Of a stretch of 64,000 nt of DNA, positions 15,248 to 24,069 are shown piece by piece. Position numbers and translations under genes: made by a program. Every line of letters starts with the position of its first letter. Positions within the stretch are counted from its first letter, which is position 1. The DNA is from Tissierellales bacterium (lineage in GTDB: Bacteria > Bacillota > Clostridia > Tissierellales > Sedimentibacteraceae): assembly GCA_018433765.1 (NCBI GenBank), contig JAHDQO010000013.1:186001-250000 (forward strand), in the 5' to 3' direction. The notes under the pieces are model-generated. The model was not told the DNA's origin and searched no databases. It saw only the letters and a program-made list of their open reading frames with translations.

Positions 15248-15698
15248 GAAAAAACACAATAATATAACAGTATAATATTGACACATCTTTAAACAACATA
15301 ATGTACTCGCTTAATAAATTTTCATCATAAACTTGGTAAAAATATAATTTTACACATATAAAATATAAGTTAGCTAAAATTTTGTGCATAAAAATTAAAT
15401 TATGCACCTTGAAAATTTAATATTTAGCATATATGTAATACCAGATTTTATATTTATAAACACAAAAAAAGCAGTCAACTAGGGTATGCTTTTAATTAGC
15501 TTTTATTTTAAATTGTGTTAATTTTTATTAGTGTGAACCTCCATTATTGTAATTAGTTTCTCACAATTATATTATACAAAATATAATGGTATTTCATGCT
15601 ATTTTATTGCAAGAATATATTAAATTTTCTAGGTGCATAGCTTTTTATATGTACTAAATATAAATAATTTATAAACATACTAAGAAGGGAGGTTAATA
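15248..15698 (+). other. Long untranslated region ahead of opp operon
   Basis: No open frame with a credible start is seen. Structures present are a GTGCATAA/TTATGCAC hairpin (15384-15407) and an AAAAGCA/TGCTTTT hairpin flanked by A and T runs (15464-15493), which would work as a terminator in either direction. No riboswitch class was recognised. It could be a regulated oligopeptide-operon leader or contain a small RNA ending near 15493. Confidence 0.4.
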
Positions 15699-16703
15699 AT
15701 GGAAAGTGAAAAATTATTAGAAATCAAAAACTTACATACTGCCTTTAAATTACAAAATGAGTACTTCGATGCTGTAGATGGAGTTGATTTAACTTTGTAC
15801 AAGAATGAAGTGCTGGCAATTGTTGGAGAATCAGGTTGTGGGAAAAGTACAATAGCAAATTCTATTGTAGGGTTGCATAACAAAAACTACACAAAGGTTA
15901 GTGGAGAAATAATTTATAATGATGAAAACTTGGTTGAATATTCAGAGAAACAATTAAATGAGATCAGAGGTAAGGAAATAGGGTTTATTTTTCAAGATCC
16001 ATTAGCTTCATTAAACCCACTACAAAAAATTGGTATTCAGATAGAAGAATCGCTAATATACCATACTGATTTTGACAAGGAACAGAGGCATGAACGGATG
16101 TTACAGCTTTTAGACCAAGTGGGTATTATTAATCCAAAAAGAACAGCTAATCAGTTTCCACATCAATTATCAGGTGGGATGAGGCAAAGAGTTTTGATTG
16201 CTATTGCGCTTTCGTGTAAACCTGAAATAATTATAGCCGATGAGCCGACTACTGCATTAGATGTTACAATACAAGCTCAAATATTAGACCTTTTAACAGA
16301 ACTTCAAAATGAGATTAATGCAGGAATTATACTTATTACTCATGATTTAGGCGTAGTTGCACAGACGTCGAATAGAGTTGCTGTAATGTATGCAGGTCAA
16401 ATAGTTGAATGTGCAGATACAATAGAATTATTTAAAAATCCTCTTCACCCTTACACAAGGTCATTGCTACAATCAGTACCTCAAGCAGATTCACAAGAAG
16501 AGCTACATGTTATTCAGGGAATGGTTCCATCTTTGAAATACTTGGAAAGACAAGGCTGTCGCTTTGCTCCAAGAATTCCATGGATTTCAGAATCAGAACA
16601 TGAAAAAAACCCTGTGCTTCATGAGGTATCAAAGGATCATTTTGTAAGATGTACTTGCTGGAAGAATTTCCACTTTAAAGATGATGGAGGTAGCAAAATA
16701 TGA
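15699..16703 (+). CDS. oppD: Oligopeptide ABC transporter ATPase OppD
   Basis: First gene of a five-gene Opp operon; a cytoplasmic ATPase energising peptide import. Walker A is GESGCGKST, the Q-loop is FIFQDPLASLNPL, the signature LSGGMRQRV, Walker B IIADEPTTALDV and the switch His is in LITHDLGVV. The C-terminal oligopeptide-transporter extension has a Cys-rich element (GCRFAPR, then VRCTCW), as in family members that bind an Fe-S cluster or metal. Length (334 aa) is normal. AGGGAGG precedes the ATG. Its stop overlaps the next start (ATGA). Confidence 0.95.
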   Translation: MESEKLLEIKNLHTAFKLQNEYFDAVDGVDLTLYKNEVLAIVGESGCGKSTIANSIVGLHNKNYTKVSGEIIYNDENLVEYSEKQLNEIRGKEIGFIFQDPLASLNPLQKIGIQIEESLIYHTDFDKEQRHERMLQLLDQVGIINPKRTANQFPHQLSGGMRQRVLIAIALSCKPEIIIADEPTTALDVTIQAQILDLLTELQNEINAGIILITHDLGVVAQTSNRVAVMYAGQIVECADTIELFKNPLHPYTRSLLQSVPQADSQEELHVIQGMVPSLKYLERQGCRFAPRIPWISESEHEKNPVLHEVSKDHFVRCTCWKNFHFKDDGGSKI

Positions 16704-17665
16704 GTTTTTTAGAAATAAATGACCTGAAAGTTCATTTTCCTATTCGTGGAGGTGTATTTAATACTATAAAAGATTATGTTTATGCCGTTGATGGAGTTAA
16801 TATGTCAATTAAAGAAGGTAAGACATATGGGCTTATAGGTGAATCTGGCTCTGGAAAAACTACAATTGGAAAAGCTATAGTTGGATTAGAAAATTCAACG
16901 GGTGGAGAAATCTTATATAAGGGACAACCAGTTAATAGTAAAAAGCATAGAAAAAAGATGAACTATAATAAAGATGTCCAAATGATATTTCAAGACGTTT
17001 TATCAAGTTTGGACCCTAAAAAAAGAATTATTGATATTATTGCAGAACCAATTAGAAATTTTGAAAATTTTACAAAAGATCAAGAATTAGAAAAAATTCT
17101 AACTTTATTAAATATAGTTGGTATGCCACCTGATACCTTATATAAATATCCACATGAGTTTTCTGGAGGACAAAGGCAAAGAATTGGTATAGCAAGAGCT
17201 GTTGCATTGAATCCAAAACTTATTGTTGCAGATGAACCTGTATCTGCTCTAGATTTATCAGTTCAAGCACAGATATTAAATTTCATGAAATCGATACAAA
17301 AGGATTTTAATTTAAGTTATCTTTTTATATCTCATGACTTAGGTGTAGTAAAGCATATGTGTGACTATATTTATATTATGTATAGGGGCAAATTTGTTGA
17401 AACAGGGACAAAAGAAGACATATATAATAATCCTCAACATATTTATACTAAAAAATTAATTGCTGCTATACCCGAGATTAATGTTCAAAAAAGAGATGAA
17501 ATGCGTATGAATAGAATCAAATTTGAGAAAGGATATAAAGAATTAGAAAGTATATTCTATGACAAAAATGGGGGAGTATATGATTTGGTTAAAATCTCAG
17601 ATACACATTTTGTTGCAATTAAAAATAAGGAGGATTTAAAAAATGTGGAAAACAGTATTGCGTAG
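16700..17665 (+). CDS. oppF: Oligopeptide ABC transporter ATPase OppF
   Basis: Second ATPase of the Opp transporter (321 aa). Walker A is GESGSGKTT, signature FSGGQRQRIGIARA (Phe for Leu in LSGGQ), Walker B VADEPVSALD. The N-terminal LKVHFPIRGGVF is typical of OppF. The usual C-terminal oligo_HPY extension is atypical here: instead of the common Cys-containing tail there is a short basic segment and an acidic end (EKGYKELESIFYDKNGG). It overlaps oppD by 4 nt and oppB by 23 nt, giving tight translational coupling. Confidence 0.93.
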   Translation: MSFLEINDLKVHFPIRGGVFNTIKDYVYAVDGVNMSIKEGKTYGLIGESGSGKTTIGKAIVGLENSTGGEILYKGQPVNSKKHRKKMNYNKDVQMIFQDVLSSLDPKKRIIDIIAEPIRNFENFTKDQELEKILTLLNIVGMPPDTLYKYPHEFSGGQRQRIGIARAVALNPKLIVADEPVSALDLSVQAQILNFMKSIQKDFNLSYLFISHDLGVVKHMCDYIYIMYRGKFVETGTKEDIYNNPQHIYTKKLIAAIPEINVQKRDEMRMNRIKFEKGYKELESIFYDKNGGVYDLVKISDTHFVAIKNKEDLKNVENSIA

Positions 17666-18608
17666 ATTTTTAGTGATGATACCGCAGCTTTTCATATTGA
17701 GCATAATCGTTTTTGCTTTAGGCAAGATGATGCCAGGAGATCCTTTTACAGGTTTAATAACACCAAATATTGATCCTTCAGCAATTGAAAGGTTGAGAGA
17801 GGAAGCAGGACTAAATGATCCTATACCTGTTCAATATAAGAATTGGATGGTTCGAATTTTTAGGGACGGCGATTTCGGGAAATCGTATACATACAAAATG
17901 CCAGTTACCTCATTAATTGGAGAAAGAGCTGCAAATACACTTTGGTTATCATTATTGACTTTGATAATAATGTATTTAATTGCTGTACCAATGGGTATTT
18001 ATGCTGGGCGTTATCAGAATTCCCGTTTTGACAAGGCAGTAATAGTATATAATTTTATAAGTTTTGCCGTACCTTTGTTTGTTTTTGCGCTGATAGTACT
18101 ACTCATTTTTGGATATAGACTGGGGTGGTGTCCAACCACAGGCTCTGTTGAATTAGGAATTGAAAAGGGAACACTAGCTTATGCTTTAAGTAAACTGCAT
18201 TATATGATTGCACCTGCAATTACAGCTGCTGTTTTGAGGACAACATATACTGTACAATATTTAAGAAATGAAGTAATTGATGCAAAGAATCAGGATTATG
18301 TCAAAACAGCTAGAAGTAAAGGAGTTCCAGTGAATAAAATTTACTCTCATCATATATTTAGAAATTCATTACTTCCTATAGCTGCATTCTTTGGGTTCCA
18401 AATTACAGGACTTTTAAGCGGTTCTGTTTTCATAGAAACTATATTTGGTTATTCAGGAATGGGTGAATTATTTATTTCTTCAATTTGCAGCAGAGACTAT
18501 TCGGTTATAAATGCTTTGGTTTTATTATTTGGATTTTTAACATTAGTGGGAAGCTTGCTGTCAGATATAATAATGTCAGCTGTTGACCCAAGGATTAGGA
18601 TAGAATAG
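17643..18608 (+). CDS. oppB: Oligopeptide ABC transporter permease OppB
   Basis: Membrane subunit (321 aa) with six helices. The first helix follows a short basic N-terminus, then a periplasmic loop with DPIPVQYKNWM. The EAA-type coupling loop is YVKTARSKGVPVNKIYSHHI, preceded by the usual TTYTVQYLRNEV. AAGGAGG is 8 nt before the ATG, inside the 3' end of oppF. It forms the channel with OppC. Confidence 0.95.
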   Translation: MWKTVLRRFLVMIPQLFILSIIVFALGKMMPGDPFTGLITPNIDPSAIERLREEAGLNDPIPVQYKNWMVRIFRDGDFGKSYTYKMPVTSLIGERAANTLWLSLLTLIIMYLIAVPMGIYAGRYQNSRFDKAVIVYNFISFAVPLFVFALIVLLIFGYRLGWCPTTGSVELGIEKGTLAYALSKLHYMIAPAITAAVLRTTYTVQYLRNEVIDAKNQDYVKTARSKGVPVNKIYSHHIFRNSLLPIAAFFGFQITGLLSGSVFIETIFGYSGMGELFISSICSRDYSVINALVLLFGFLTLVGSLLSDIIMSAVDPRIRIE

Positions 18609-18618
18609 GAGGTAGCAA

Positions 18619-19551
18619 ATGAGTGATAAAAATATTGATGTAAAAGCTGTTGCCTCTGAAATAGATGAAAAAGCATTAAAAGAAGCTAATGAGGTTACAT
18701 CTTTTTGGGAAATAATAAAGAGAGAATTTAAAGCTGATAAAACTGCAACAGTTTGTTTAATTTTGTTGATTATCATTTTTGCAACAGTTATTATAGGGTC
18801 TTTAATATTAGATCAAAAAGCTGTTATGAAAATAAATTTAAGAAATAAGTATTTGCCGCCTAGTAAAGATTTTATTTTAGGGACTGATATTGGAGGAAGA
18901 TCAATAGCAGCTCAATTATTAATAGGTGGTAGAAATTCAATTTTGATAGGATTTGCTGTAACAATGTTCACATCAATTATAGGTATAATGGTTGGATTGA
19001 TTACAGGCTTCTATGGAGGAAAGGTAGATAATGGAATAATGAGAATAGCTGATTTTGTCTCAGTACTACCTGCAACCTTGCTTATTATTACATTTGTAGT
19101 TGTTATTCCTCAATATACTATGTGGCATTTTATATTTATTATGACAATATTCTATTGGGTAGGTTTTACGAGACTGGTAAGAAGTAAAGCATTATCAGAG
19201 AATAGAAAAGATTATGTAAATGCTTCGAGAATAATGGGAACAAGTGATTTGAAAATTATGCTTACAGGTATTTTACCTAATATAAGTTCAATTATTATTG
19301 TTGATTTAATTTTATCATTTGCTGGCAATATAGGTATAGAAACAGGTTTATCCTTTTTAGGATTTGGATTACCACCTTCTACACCTTCACTTGGAACTTT
19401 GGTATCTTATGCTAGAACTCCGGGTGCGATGTCAGATATGTTATGGTTATGGCTGCCTGCATCATTATTAATTTTAGTGATGATGCTGTGTATAAATTAT
19501 GTCGGACAAGCAGTGAGAAGAGCGTCCGATGCAAAACAAAGATTAGGGTAA
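18619..19551 (+). CDS. oppC: Oligopeptide ABC transporter permease OppC
   Basis: Second membrane subunit (310 aa). After a cytoplasmic N-terminal stretch of about 45 residues the first helix is followed by LPPSKDFILGTDIGGRSI, the signature start of OppC-type permeases (DxxGRD-like). The coupling loop is YVNASRIMGTSDLKIM. The protein ends with the usual RRASDAKQR tail. It follows oppB by 10 nt with its own GGAGG site. Confidence 0.95.
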   Translation: MSDKNIDVKAVASEIDEKALKEANEVTSFWEIIKREFKADKTATVCLILLIIIFATVIIGSLILDQKAVMKINLRNKYLPPSKDFILGTDIGGRSIAAQLLIGGRNSILIGFAVTMFTSIIGIMVGLITGFYGGKVDNGIMRIADFVSVLPATLLIITFVVVIPQYTMWHFIFIMTIFYWVGFTRLVRSKALSENRKDYVNASRIMGTSDLKIMLTGILPNISSIIIVDLILSFAGNIGIETGLSFLGFGLPPSTPSLGTLVSYARTPGAMSDMLWLWLPASLLILVMMLCINYVGQAVRRASDAKQRLG

Positions 19552-19566
19552 TAAAAGGAGGAAAGT

Positions 19567-21453
19567 ATGAAAAAGAATTTTAAAGTTTTAATTTCACTAT
19601 TATTAGTGCTATCACTTATTTTGGTAGGTTGTGGTGCTAAACAGACTGATGTACCAGCAAATAACGATCAGAATGCTGAAGCACCAGAAAATGGGGATGG
19701 GCAAGAACCAGAAAATGAAGCTGCTCAAACACCTGTAAAGGATAATCAACCTAAAGAAGTTAAAATTGAACTGCCTTATCCATCAGTTCTAGAAAAAGAT
19801 GGAGAAACAGTTGGAGGGACTCTTAATGTAGCGTTGGTTTCTGATACACCTTTCCAAGGAGTTTTTAATACATTCTTATATGAGGATGCTTACGATTCAC
19901 AATTGATGAAACCAAGGAATGGTAATTTTATGATGGGTGGTACTGATCATGAAATTGTTAATGGTGGCTATTGTGATGTAGAATTTAATAGGGAAGCTAA
20001 AACAGCAACTTATAAGATTAACGAAGATTTGACTTGGAGTGATGGAGTTCCTGTAACAGCAGATGATTTAATGTTTTGTTATGAATGTATTGCACATAAG
20101 GATTACACAGGTGTTAGATATGACAGTGACTACCAAAATGTTGTAGGTATTGAAGAATATCATAAAGGTGATGCAGATACTATTTCTGGGTTAAAGAAGA
20201 TTGATGAGAAGACATTGGAAGTAACATTTAAGGAATTTTATCCAGGTATCTTATGGGGCTCAGGACTTACTTACAATGTTGAGCCAAAACACTATTTGAA
20301 GGATATTCCATTAAAAGATATGGAAGCTCATGACAATGTTAGAGTAAATCCATTATCTTGTGGACCATTTGTAATTTCTAACATAGTACCGGGTGAATCA
20401 GTAGAATATATTCCAAATCCATATTGGTTTGGAGATAAACCTAAGGTTGATAAAATTGTTTACAAAAGAACAGGAAGAGATACTATTGTAGAAGCATTGA
20501 AATCAGGAACATTTGATGTTGTTGACGAAATTAATTTAGATAGTTATCCAGAGTATAAAGATTTAAGTAATATTACATTATTATCTGATATACATGATGT
20601 TTTTGGATATGTTGGATTCAAATTAGGAAAATACGATGAAGAAGCAGGTCAAGTTGTAATGAATGAAAATTGTAAGTTGGCCGATGTAAAATTAAGACAA
20701 GCTATTGCTTATGCAATGGATAATGATCAAGTTGCAGAGGTGTTCTATAATGGTTTGAGAATATCTGCAAATGCATTAATAGATCCAGGACATGCAAGAT
20801 TTTGGAACAATAAGCAGGCAGGATACAATTATGATCCAGAAAAAGCAAAACAAATTCTTAATGAAGCTGGATACCTTGATGTAGATGGAGATGGAATGAG
20901 AGAAGATCCAGAAGGTAATAAATTACAAATTAATTTCCTATCAATGTCAGGTGGAGATATAGCTGAACCTTTAGCTCAATTTTATATCCAATGCTGGAAT
21001 GAAGTTGGATTAGATGTACAGCTGCAAAATGGTAGATTAATGGAATTTAATGCTTTCTATGATATGGTTCAAGAAGACGATCCAGATGTTGAGTTATATA
21101 TGGCAGCTTGGCAAACAGGCTCTAATCCTGATCCATCAGGATTATGGGGAAGAGAACCTGTATATAACTACACAAGATTTGCATCAGAAGAAAATGATAA
21201 ATTATTAGCAGCTATTGCTTCTGAAAAAGCATTTAAACAAGACGGTGGAGTTGATGATGAATATCTTATAAATGCGTATCATGAATGGCAGCAGTATGCA
21301 AGTGATCAAGTTATAGTAGCACCAACTCATTATAGAGTTAAGCTATCAGCAGTTAATAATAGAGTTACTAACTGGGATGCAAGATCAACAAATAGTGATT
21401 GGGATTGGGATCAAGTTGGTTTACTTTCAGATACTCCTGAAAAAGCAAAATAA
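19567..21453 (+). CDS. oppA: Oligopeptide-binding lipoprotein OppA (SBP family 5)
   Basis: A 628-aa extracellular lipoprotein. The signal peptide ends in a lipobox LVGC (Cys22), followed by a 40-residue Glu/Asn/Pro-rich linker and the peptide-binding domain. Family-5 motifs visible are TYKINEDLTWSDGVPVTADD, PHYLKD-like PKHYLKDIPL, ADVKLRQAIAYAMDNDQVAE and KAKQILNEAGY. An acidic insert DVDGDGMREDPEG follows the last motif, as in many family members. It is the last gene of the Opp operon, 15 nt after oppC, and is closed by a strong hairpin. The large size suits oligopeptides rather than di-/tripeptides. Confidence 0.93.
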   Translation: MKKNFKVLISLLLVLSLILVGCGAKQTDVPANNDQNAEAPENGDGQEPENEAAQTPVKDNQPKEVKIELPYPSVLEKDGETVGGTLNVALVSDTPFQGVFNTFLYEDAYDSQLMKPRNGNFMMGGTDHEIVNGGYCDVEFNREAKTATYKINEDLTWSDGVPVTADDLMFCYECIAHKDYTGVRYDSDYQNVVGIEEYHKGDADTISGLKKIDEKTLEVTFKEFYPGILWGSGLTYNVEPKHYLKDIPLKDMEAHDNVRVNPLSCGPFVISNIVPGESVEYIPNPYWFGDKPKVDKIVYKRTGRDTIVEALKSGTFDVVDEINLDSYPEYKDLSNITLLSDIHDVFGYVGFKLGKYDEEAGQVVMNENCKLADVKLRQAIAYAMDNDQVAEVFYNGLRISANALIDPGHARFWNNKQAGYNYDPEKAKQILNEAGYLDVDGDGMREDPEGNKLQINFLSMSGGDIAEPLAQFYIQCWNEVGLDVQLQNGRLMEFNAFYDMVQEDDPDVELYMAAWQTGSNPDPSGLWGREPVYNYTRFASEENDKLLAAIASEKAFKQDGGVDDEYLINAYHEWQQYASDQVIVAPTHYRVKLSAVNNRVTNWDARSTNSDWDWDQVGLLSDTPEKAK

Positions 21454-21493
21454 TATAAACGTTTAGAAAACATATTATAAATTTATATATAAG

Positions 21494-21534
21494 AAACGAA
21501 GCTAATAATCAAATTATTATGCTTCGTTTTCTTT
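21494..21534 (+). terminator. Intrinsic terminator of opp operon
   Basis: AAACGAAGC pairs with GCTTCGTTT, the stem continues through AATAAT/ATTATT, and T residues follow. Confidence 0.88.
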
Positions 21535-21543
21535 TGATAATCA

Positions 21544-21565
21544 GGGGACGGTACTTTTTTGACCA
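21544..21565 (+). repeat. REP-like dispersed element, half copy
   Basis: Almost identical to 130-151 (one base differs: GACC for GATC). It lies immediately after the opp terminator and six bases from the end of the convergent CoA-binding gene. Confidence 0.55.
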
Positions 21566-21570
21566 TATTT

Positions 21571-21954
21571 CTAGTTGTTTTCACTTAACTCATTCATTAC
21601 ACATGAAAAAGTTACATTGATATTGTTATCAACTGCTTTCTTAACTATTTTAGGATCTCTTGTTCCTGGCTGCATCCAAATGTTTTTAATTCCTAAGTCA
21701 ATAACCTCTTCAATTACAGATAGACCTACTTTGGGATTTACAATAAAACCTACTACATCTATTTCTTTACGGATATCTTTTATAGATTTGTAAGTTTTTA
21801 TTCCATCAATTTCTTCATATCTAGGCGTAACAGGATATACATTGTAACCGTGATCTTTTAATGTTTTAAACATCTTATAACCAAAAGATTCCTTGTTTTG
21901 AGTTGCACCTACAACAGCCCAATTTTTTAATTTTAGCATTTCTTTTTCTTTCAT
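21571..21954 (-). CDS. CoA-binding domain protein (YccU-like)
   Basis: A 127-aa single-domain Rossmann protein of the CoA_binding_2 family. Characteristic points are WAVVGATQNKESFGYKM near residue 12, the YPVTPRYEEIDGIKTYKSI segment and the end WMQPGTRDPKIVKKA. The length matches stand-alone family members. These proteins bind CoA; physiological role is not settled. It is convergent with the opp operon and has an AAAGG site before its ATG. It probably stands alone. Confidence 0.85.
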   Translation of the reverse strand: MKEKEMLKLKNWAVVGATQNKESFGYKMFKTLKDHGYNVYPVTPRYEEIDGIKTYKSIKDIRKEIDVVGFIVNPKVGLSVIEEVIDLGIKNIWMQPGTRDPKIVKKAVDNNINVTFSCVMNELSENN

Positions 21955-22204
21955 AAAATTATACCTTTCTTAAAATAATGTTATAATATAGATTCTAACA
22001 TAAAATATGATTCTTTATACAAAAAATAATTATAAGAAGATCAGAGGGGTGTTGTAGGTAAAATATTATTTATAATGTAATAACATATTGATAAGTAATG
22101 GAAATGAATAAAGCTTGAAAATGCTTCATATTTAATATATAATTATAAAAAAATATTAATGAAATGTGTATGAAATTTATTGCAAAATTATATAGGGTGA
22201 TATT

Positions 22205-22531
22205 ATGTGTGATAACAATACAGTTTACATCATAGGTGAATCTAGGACTAATATGGATAATGCTATAACTGTAATATACAATTCTTTTTATATAGCTTTT
22301 GAAGTGAATGCAGAAACTGATGAGATAGTAGATGTGGGATGTGTTCATACAATTAGTATTACTGAAAATTTTATTAAAAAGATTTTTATAGGTAAAAATA
22401 TTATAGAATTTGAAAAAGATATTGAAAAAGAAGTTAAAAAGCGGTATCATGGAACATCTCAAAAAGCTATCTTGGTATCATACAAGGATGCATTAAAAAA
22501 ATATCTTGATGTTAAAAGGAAATATTATTAA
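22205..22531 (+). CDS. DUF3870 domain protein
   Basis: A 108-aa cytoplasmic protein whose whole length fits the DUF3870 family: start VYIIGESRTN, middle AFEVNAETDEIVDVGC, and conserved end RYHGTSQKAILVSYKDALK. No biochemical function is established for the family as far as I know. AGGGTG precedes the ATG and a strong terminator follows, so it is a single-gene unit. It sits among peptide and amino-acid catabolism genes. Confidence 0.8.
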   Translation: MCDNNTVYIIGESRTNMDNAITVIYNSFYIAFEVNAETDEIVDVGCVHTISITENFIKKIFIGKNIIEFEKDIEKEVKKRYHGTSQKAILVSYKDALKKYLDVKRKYY

Positions 22532-22580
22532 TATAGCTGCTTTATTTATGTGATTTAGAACAACTATGTCGGAGTAAATG

Positions 22581-22621
22581 AAAACCAGCAAAACAAGTTT
22601 CTTGTTTTTGCTGGTTTTTTT
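22581..22621 (+). terminator. Intrinsic terminator after DUF3870 gene
   Basis: AAAACCAGCAAAACAAG pairs with CTTGTTTTTGCTGGTTTT, followed by T residues; a long, strong stem. Confidence 0.92.
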
Positions 22622-22672
22622 GTATTATATGAATATTAATTATTAAATGTTGAGTTTAATAATGATAGCTGA

Positions 22673-22700
22673 AGATTCTTCGACTAACGCTCAGGATGAC
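22673..22700. repeat. CATCCTGAGCG-type dispersed repeat
   Basis: On the minus strand this reads GTCATCCTGAGCGTTAGTCG then AAGAATCT, a sequence type I recognise as widespread in intergenic DNA of unrelated bacteria (TCATCCTGAGCG...GTCGAAGGATCT). Its GC content is clearly above the surroundings. The rest of the 365-nt gap before the epimerase gene shows nothing else convincing. Confidence 0.5.
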
Positions 22701-22896
22701 TCAATAAAGCTATTTCTGTGCTAAGCAAATAAGTAACTAATAACAAATTATCATTATATGTAAGTGATAAAACCAAATTATAAATTTATCTATTAATTGG
22801 AGGGATGAGTTTGGAAATACTATGTTAACACAAGTAATATCAATGGTTACACATTTATAAACTGCTACTAAAATAAAACATATGGAGGTAATAGAA

Positions 22897-23988
22897 ATGA
22901 AAATTACAAATATTAGAATAGGTGAAATTTCAGTTCCATTAAAAACACCTTTTAAGACTGCTTTGAGAACAGTTAATAGTGTAGAGGATGTAATTGTCGA
23001 GATTCATACTGATACAGGTAACATTGGATATGGTGAAGCACCACCAACGGGTGTTATTACAGGAGATACTAAAGGAGCTATAATAGGGGCTATTCAGGAT
23101 CATATAAAAAAAAGTATTATTGGAATGGATATAGAAAATTTTGAAGATATAATGCTAAGGCTTGATAAATCTTTAATAAAAAATAATAGTGCTAAGGCAG
23201 CTGTAGATATTGCTTTATATGATTTGTATGGACAATTATACAATGCACCGCTTTATAAATTATTAGGGGGACATAGAGAAGAAATAATTACAGATGTAAC
23301 TATTAGTGTAAATGACCCTGAAGAAATGGCAAAAGATAGTTTGAATGCTATAAGAAAAGGATTCAAAACATTAAAAATAAAAGTAGGTAAAGATGCATCG
23401 ATGGATTTAGAAAGAATGAAATCAATAAGGAATGCAGTCGGATATAATATTAATCTTAGAATTGATGCAAACCAAGGCTGGAAGCCTAAAGAAGCTGTTA
23501 AAGCTTTAAGGAAAATGGAAGATGCAGGGATAGATATTGAATTTGTAGAACAACCAGTAGAAGCACATGATATAGATGGATTAAAATATGTAACAGATAA
23601 TGTTTCAATACCTGTCTTAGCAGATGAAAGTGTATTTTCACCTCAAGATGCACTAAAAATACTTCAAACAAGGGCTGCAGACTTTATAAATATAAAGCTT
23701 ATGAAAACAGGTGGCTTGCACAATGCTCTCAAAATTTGTTCTATTGCAGAGGTATATGGTGTAGAATGTATGATAGGATGTATGTTAGAAGCAAAAGTAA
23801 GCGTGAATGCAGCAGTACATTTAGCGGCAGCAAAAAGCATTATAACGAAGATAGATTTAGACGGACCAGTACTTTGCAGTGAAGATCCGGTAGTAGGTGG
23901 ATCAATTTTTGAAGAATATAAAATTACTTTAAATAATGAACCGGGTCTTGGAATTAAGAAGGTTAATGGAATAAAATATTTAGATTGA
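22897..23988 (+). CDS. Dipeptide epimerase (enolase superfamily)
   Basis: A 363-aa enzyme of the muconate-lactonising/mandelate racemase branch, closest in pattern to L-Ala-D/L-Glu (dipeptide) epimerases. The two catalytic lysines fit KIKVGKD and INIKLMKTGG; metal ligands are in RIDANQGW, FVEQPV and LADESVFS, in the order and spacing of the family. It interconverts stereoisomers of dipeptides, for example from peptidoglycan. The start is MKITNIR, 8 nt after GGAGG; an upstream ATG overlaps that site. It is followed by the PepV gene, giving an epimerise-then-hydrolyse pair, and lies near Opp. Confidence 0.88.
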   Translation: MKITNIRIGEISVPLKTPFKTALRTVNSVEDVIVEIHTDTGNIGYGEAPPTGVITGDTKGAIIGAIQDHIKKSIIGMDIENFEDIMLRLDKSLIKNNSAKAAVDIALYDLYGQLYNAPLYKLLGGHREEIITDVTISVNDPEEMAKDSLNAIRKGFKTLKIKVGKDASMDLERMKSIRNAVGYNINLRIDANQGWKPKEAVKALRKMEDAGIDIEFVEQPVEAHDIDGLKYVTDNVSIPVLADESVFSPQDALKILQTRAADFINIKLMKTGGLHNALKICSIAEVYGVECMIGCMLEAKVSVNAAVHLAAAKSIITKIDLDGPVLCSEDPVVGGSIFEEYKITLNNEPGLGIKKVNGIKYLD

Positions 23989-24069
23989 TATTATATTAAA
24001 TATTTGTATATATTATTACTGATTCTAAATGTTAAATTAAAATAAAAATATTCGAAAGAGAGGAATATT

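Noticed and set aside
15248-15698. T-box or c-di-GMP riboswitch before opp
   Set aside because: The conserved T-box motif and GEMM core elements are absent; hairpins are simple.
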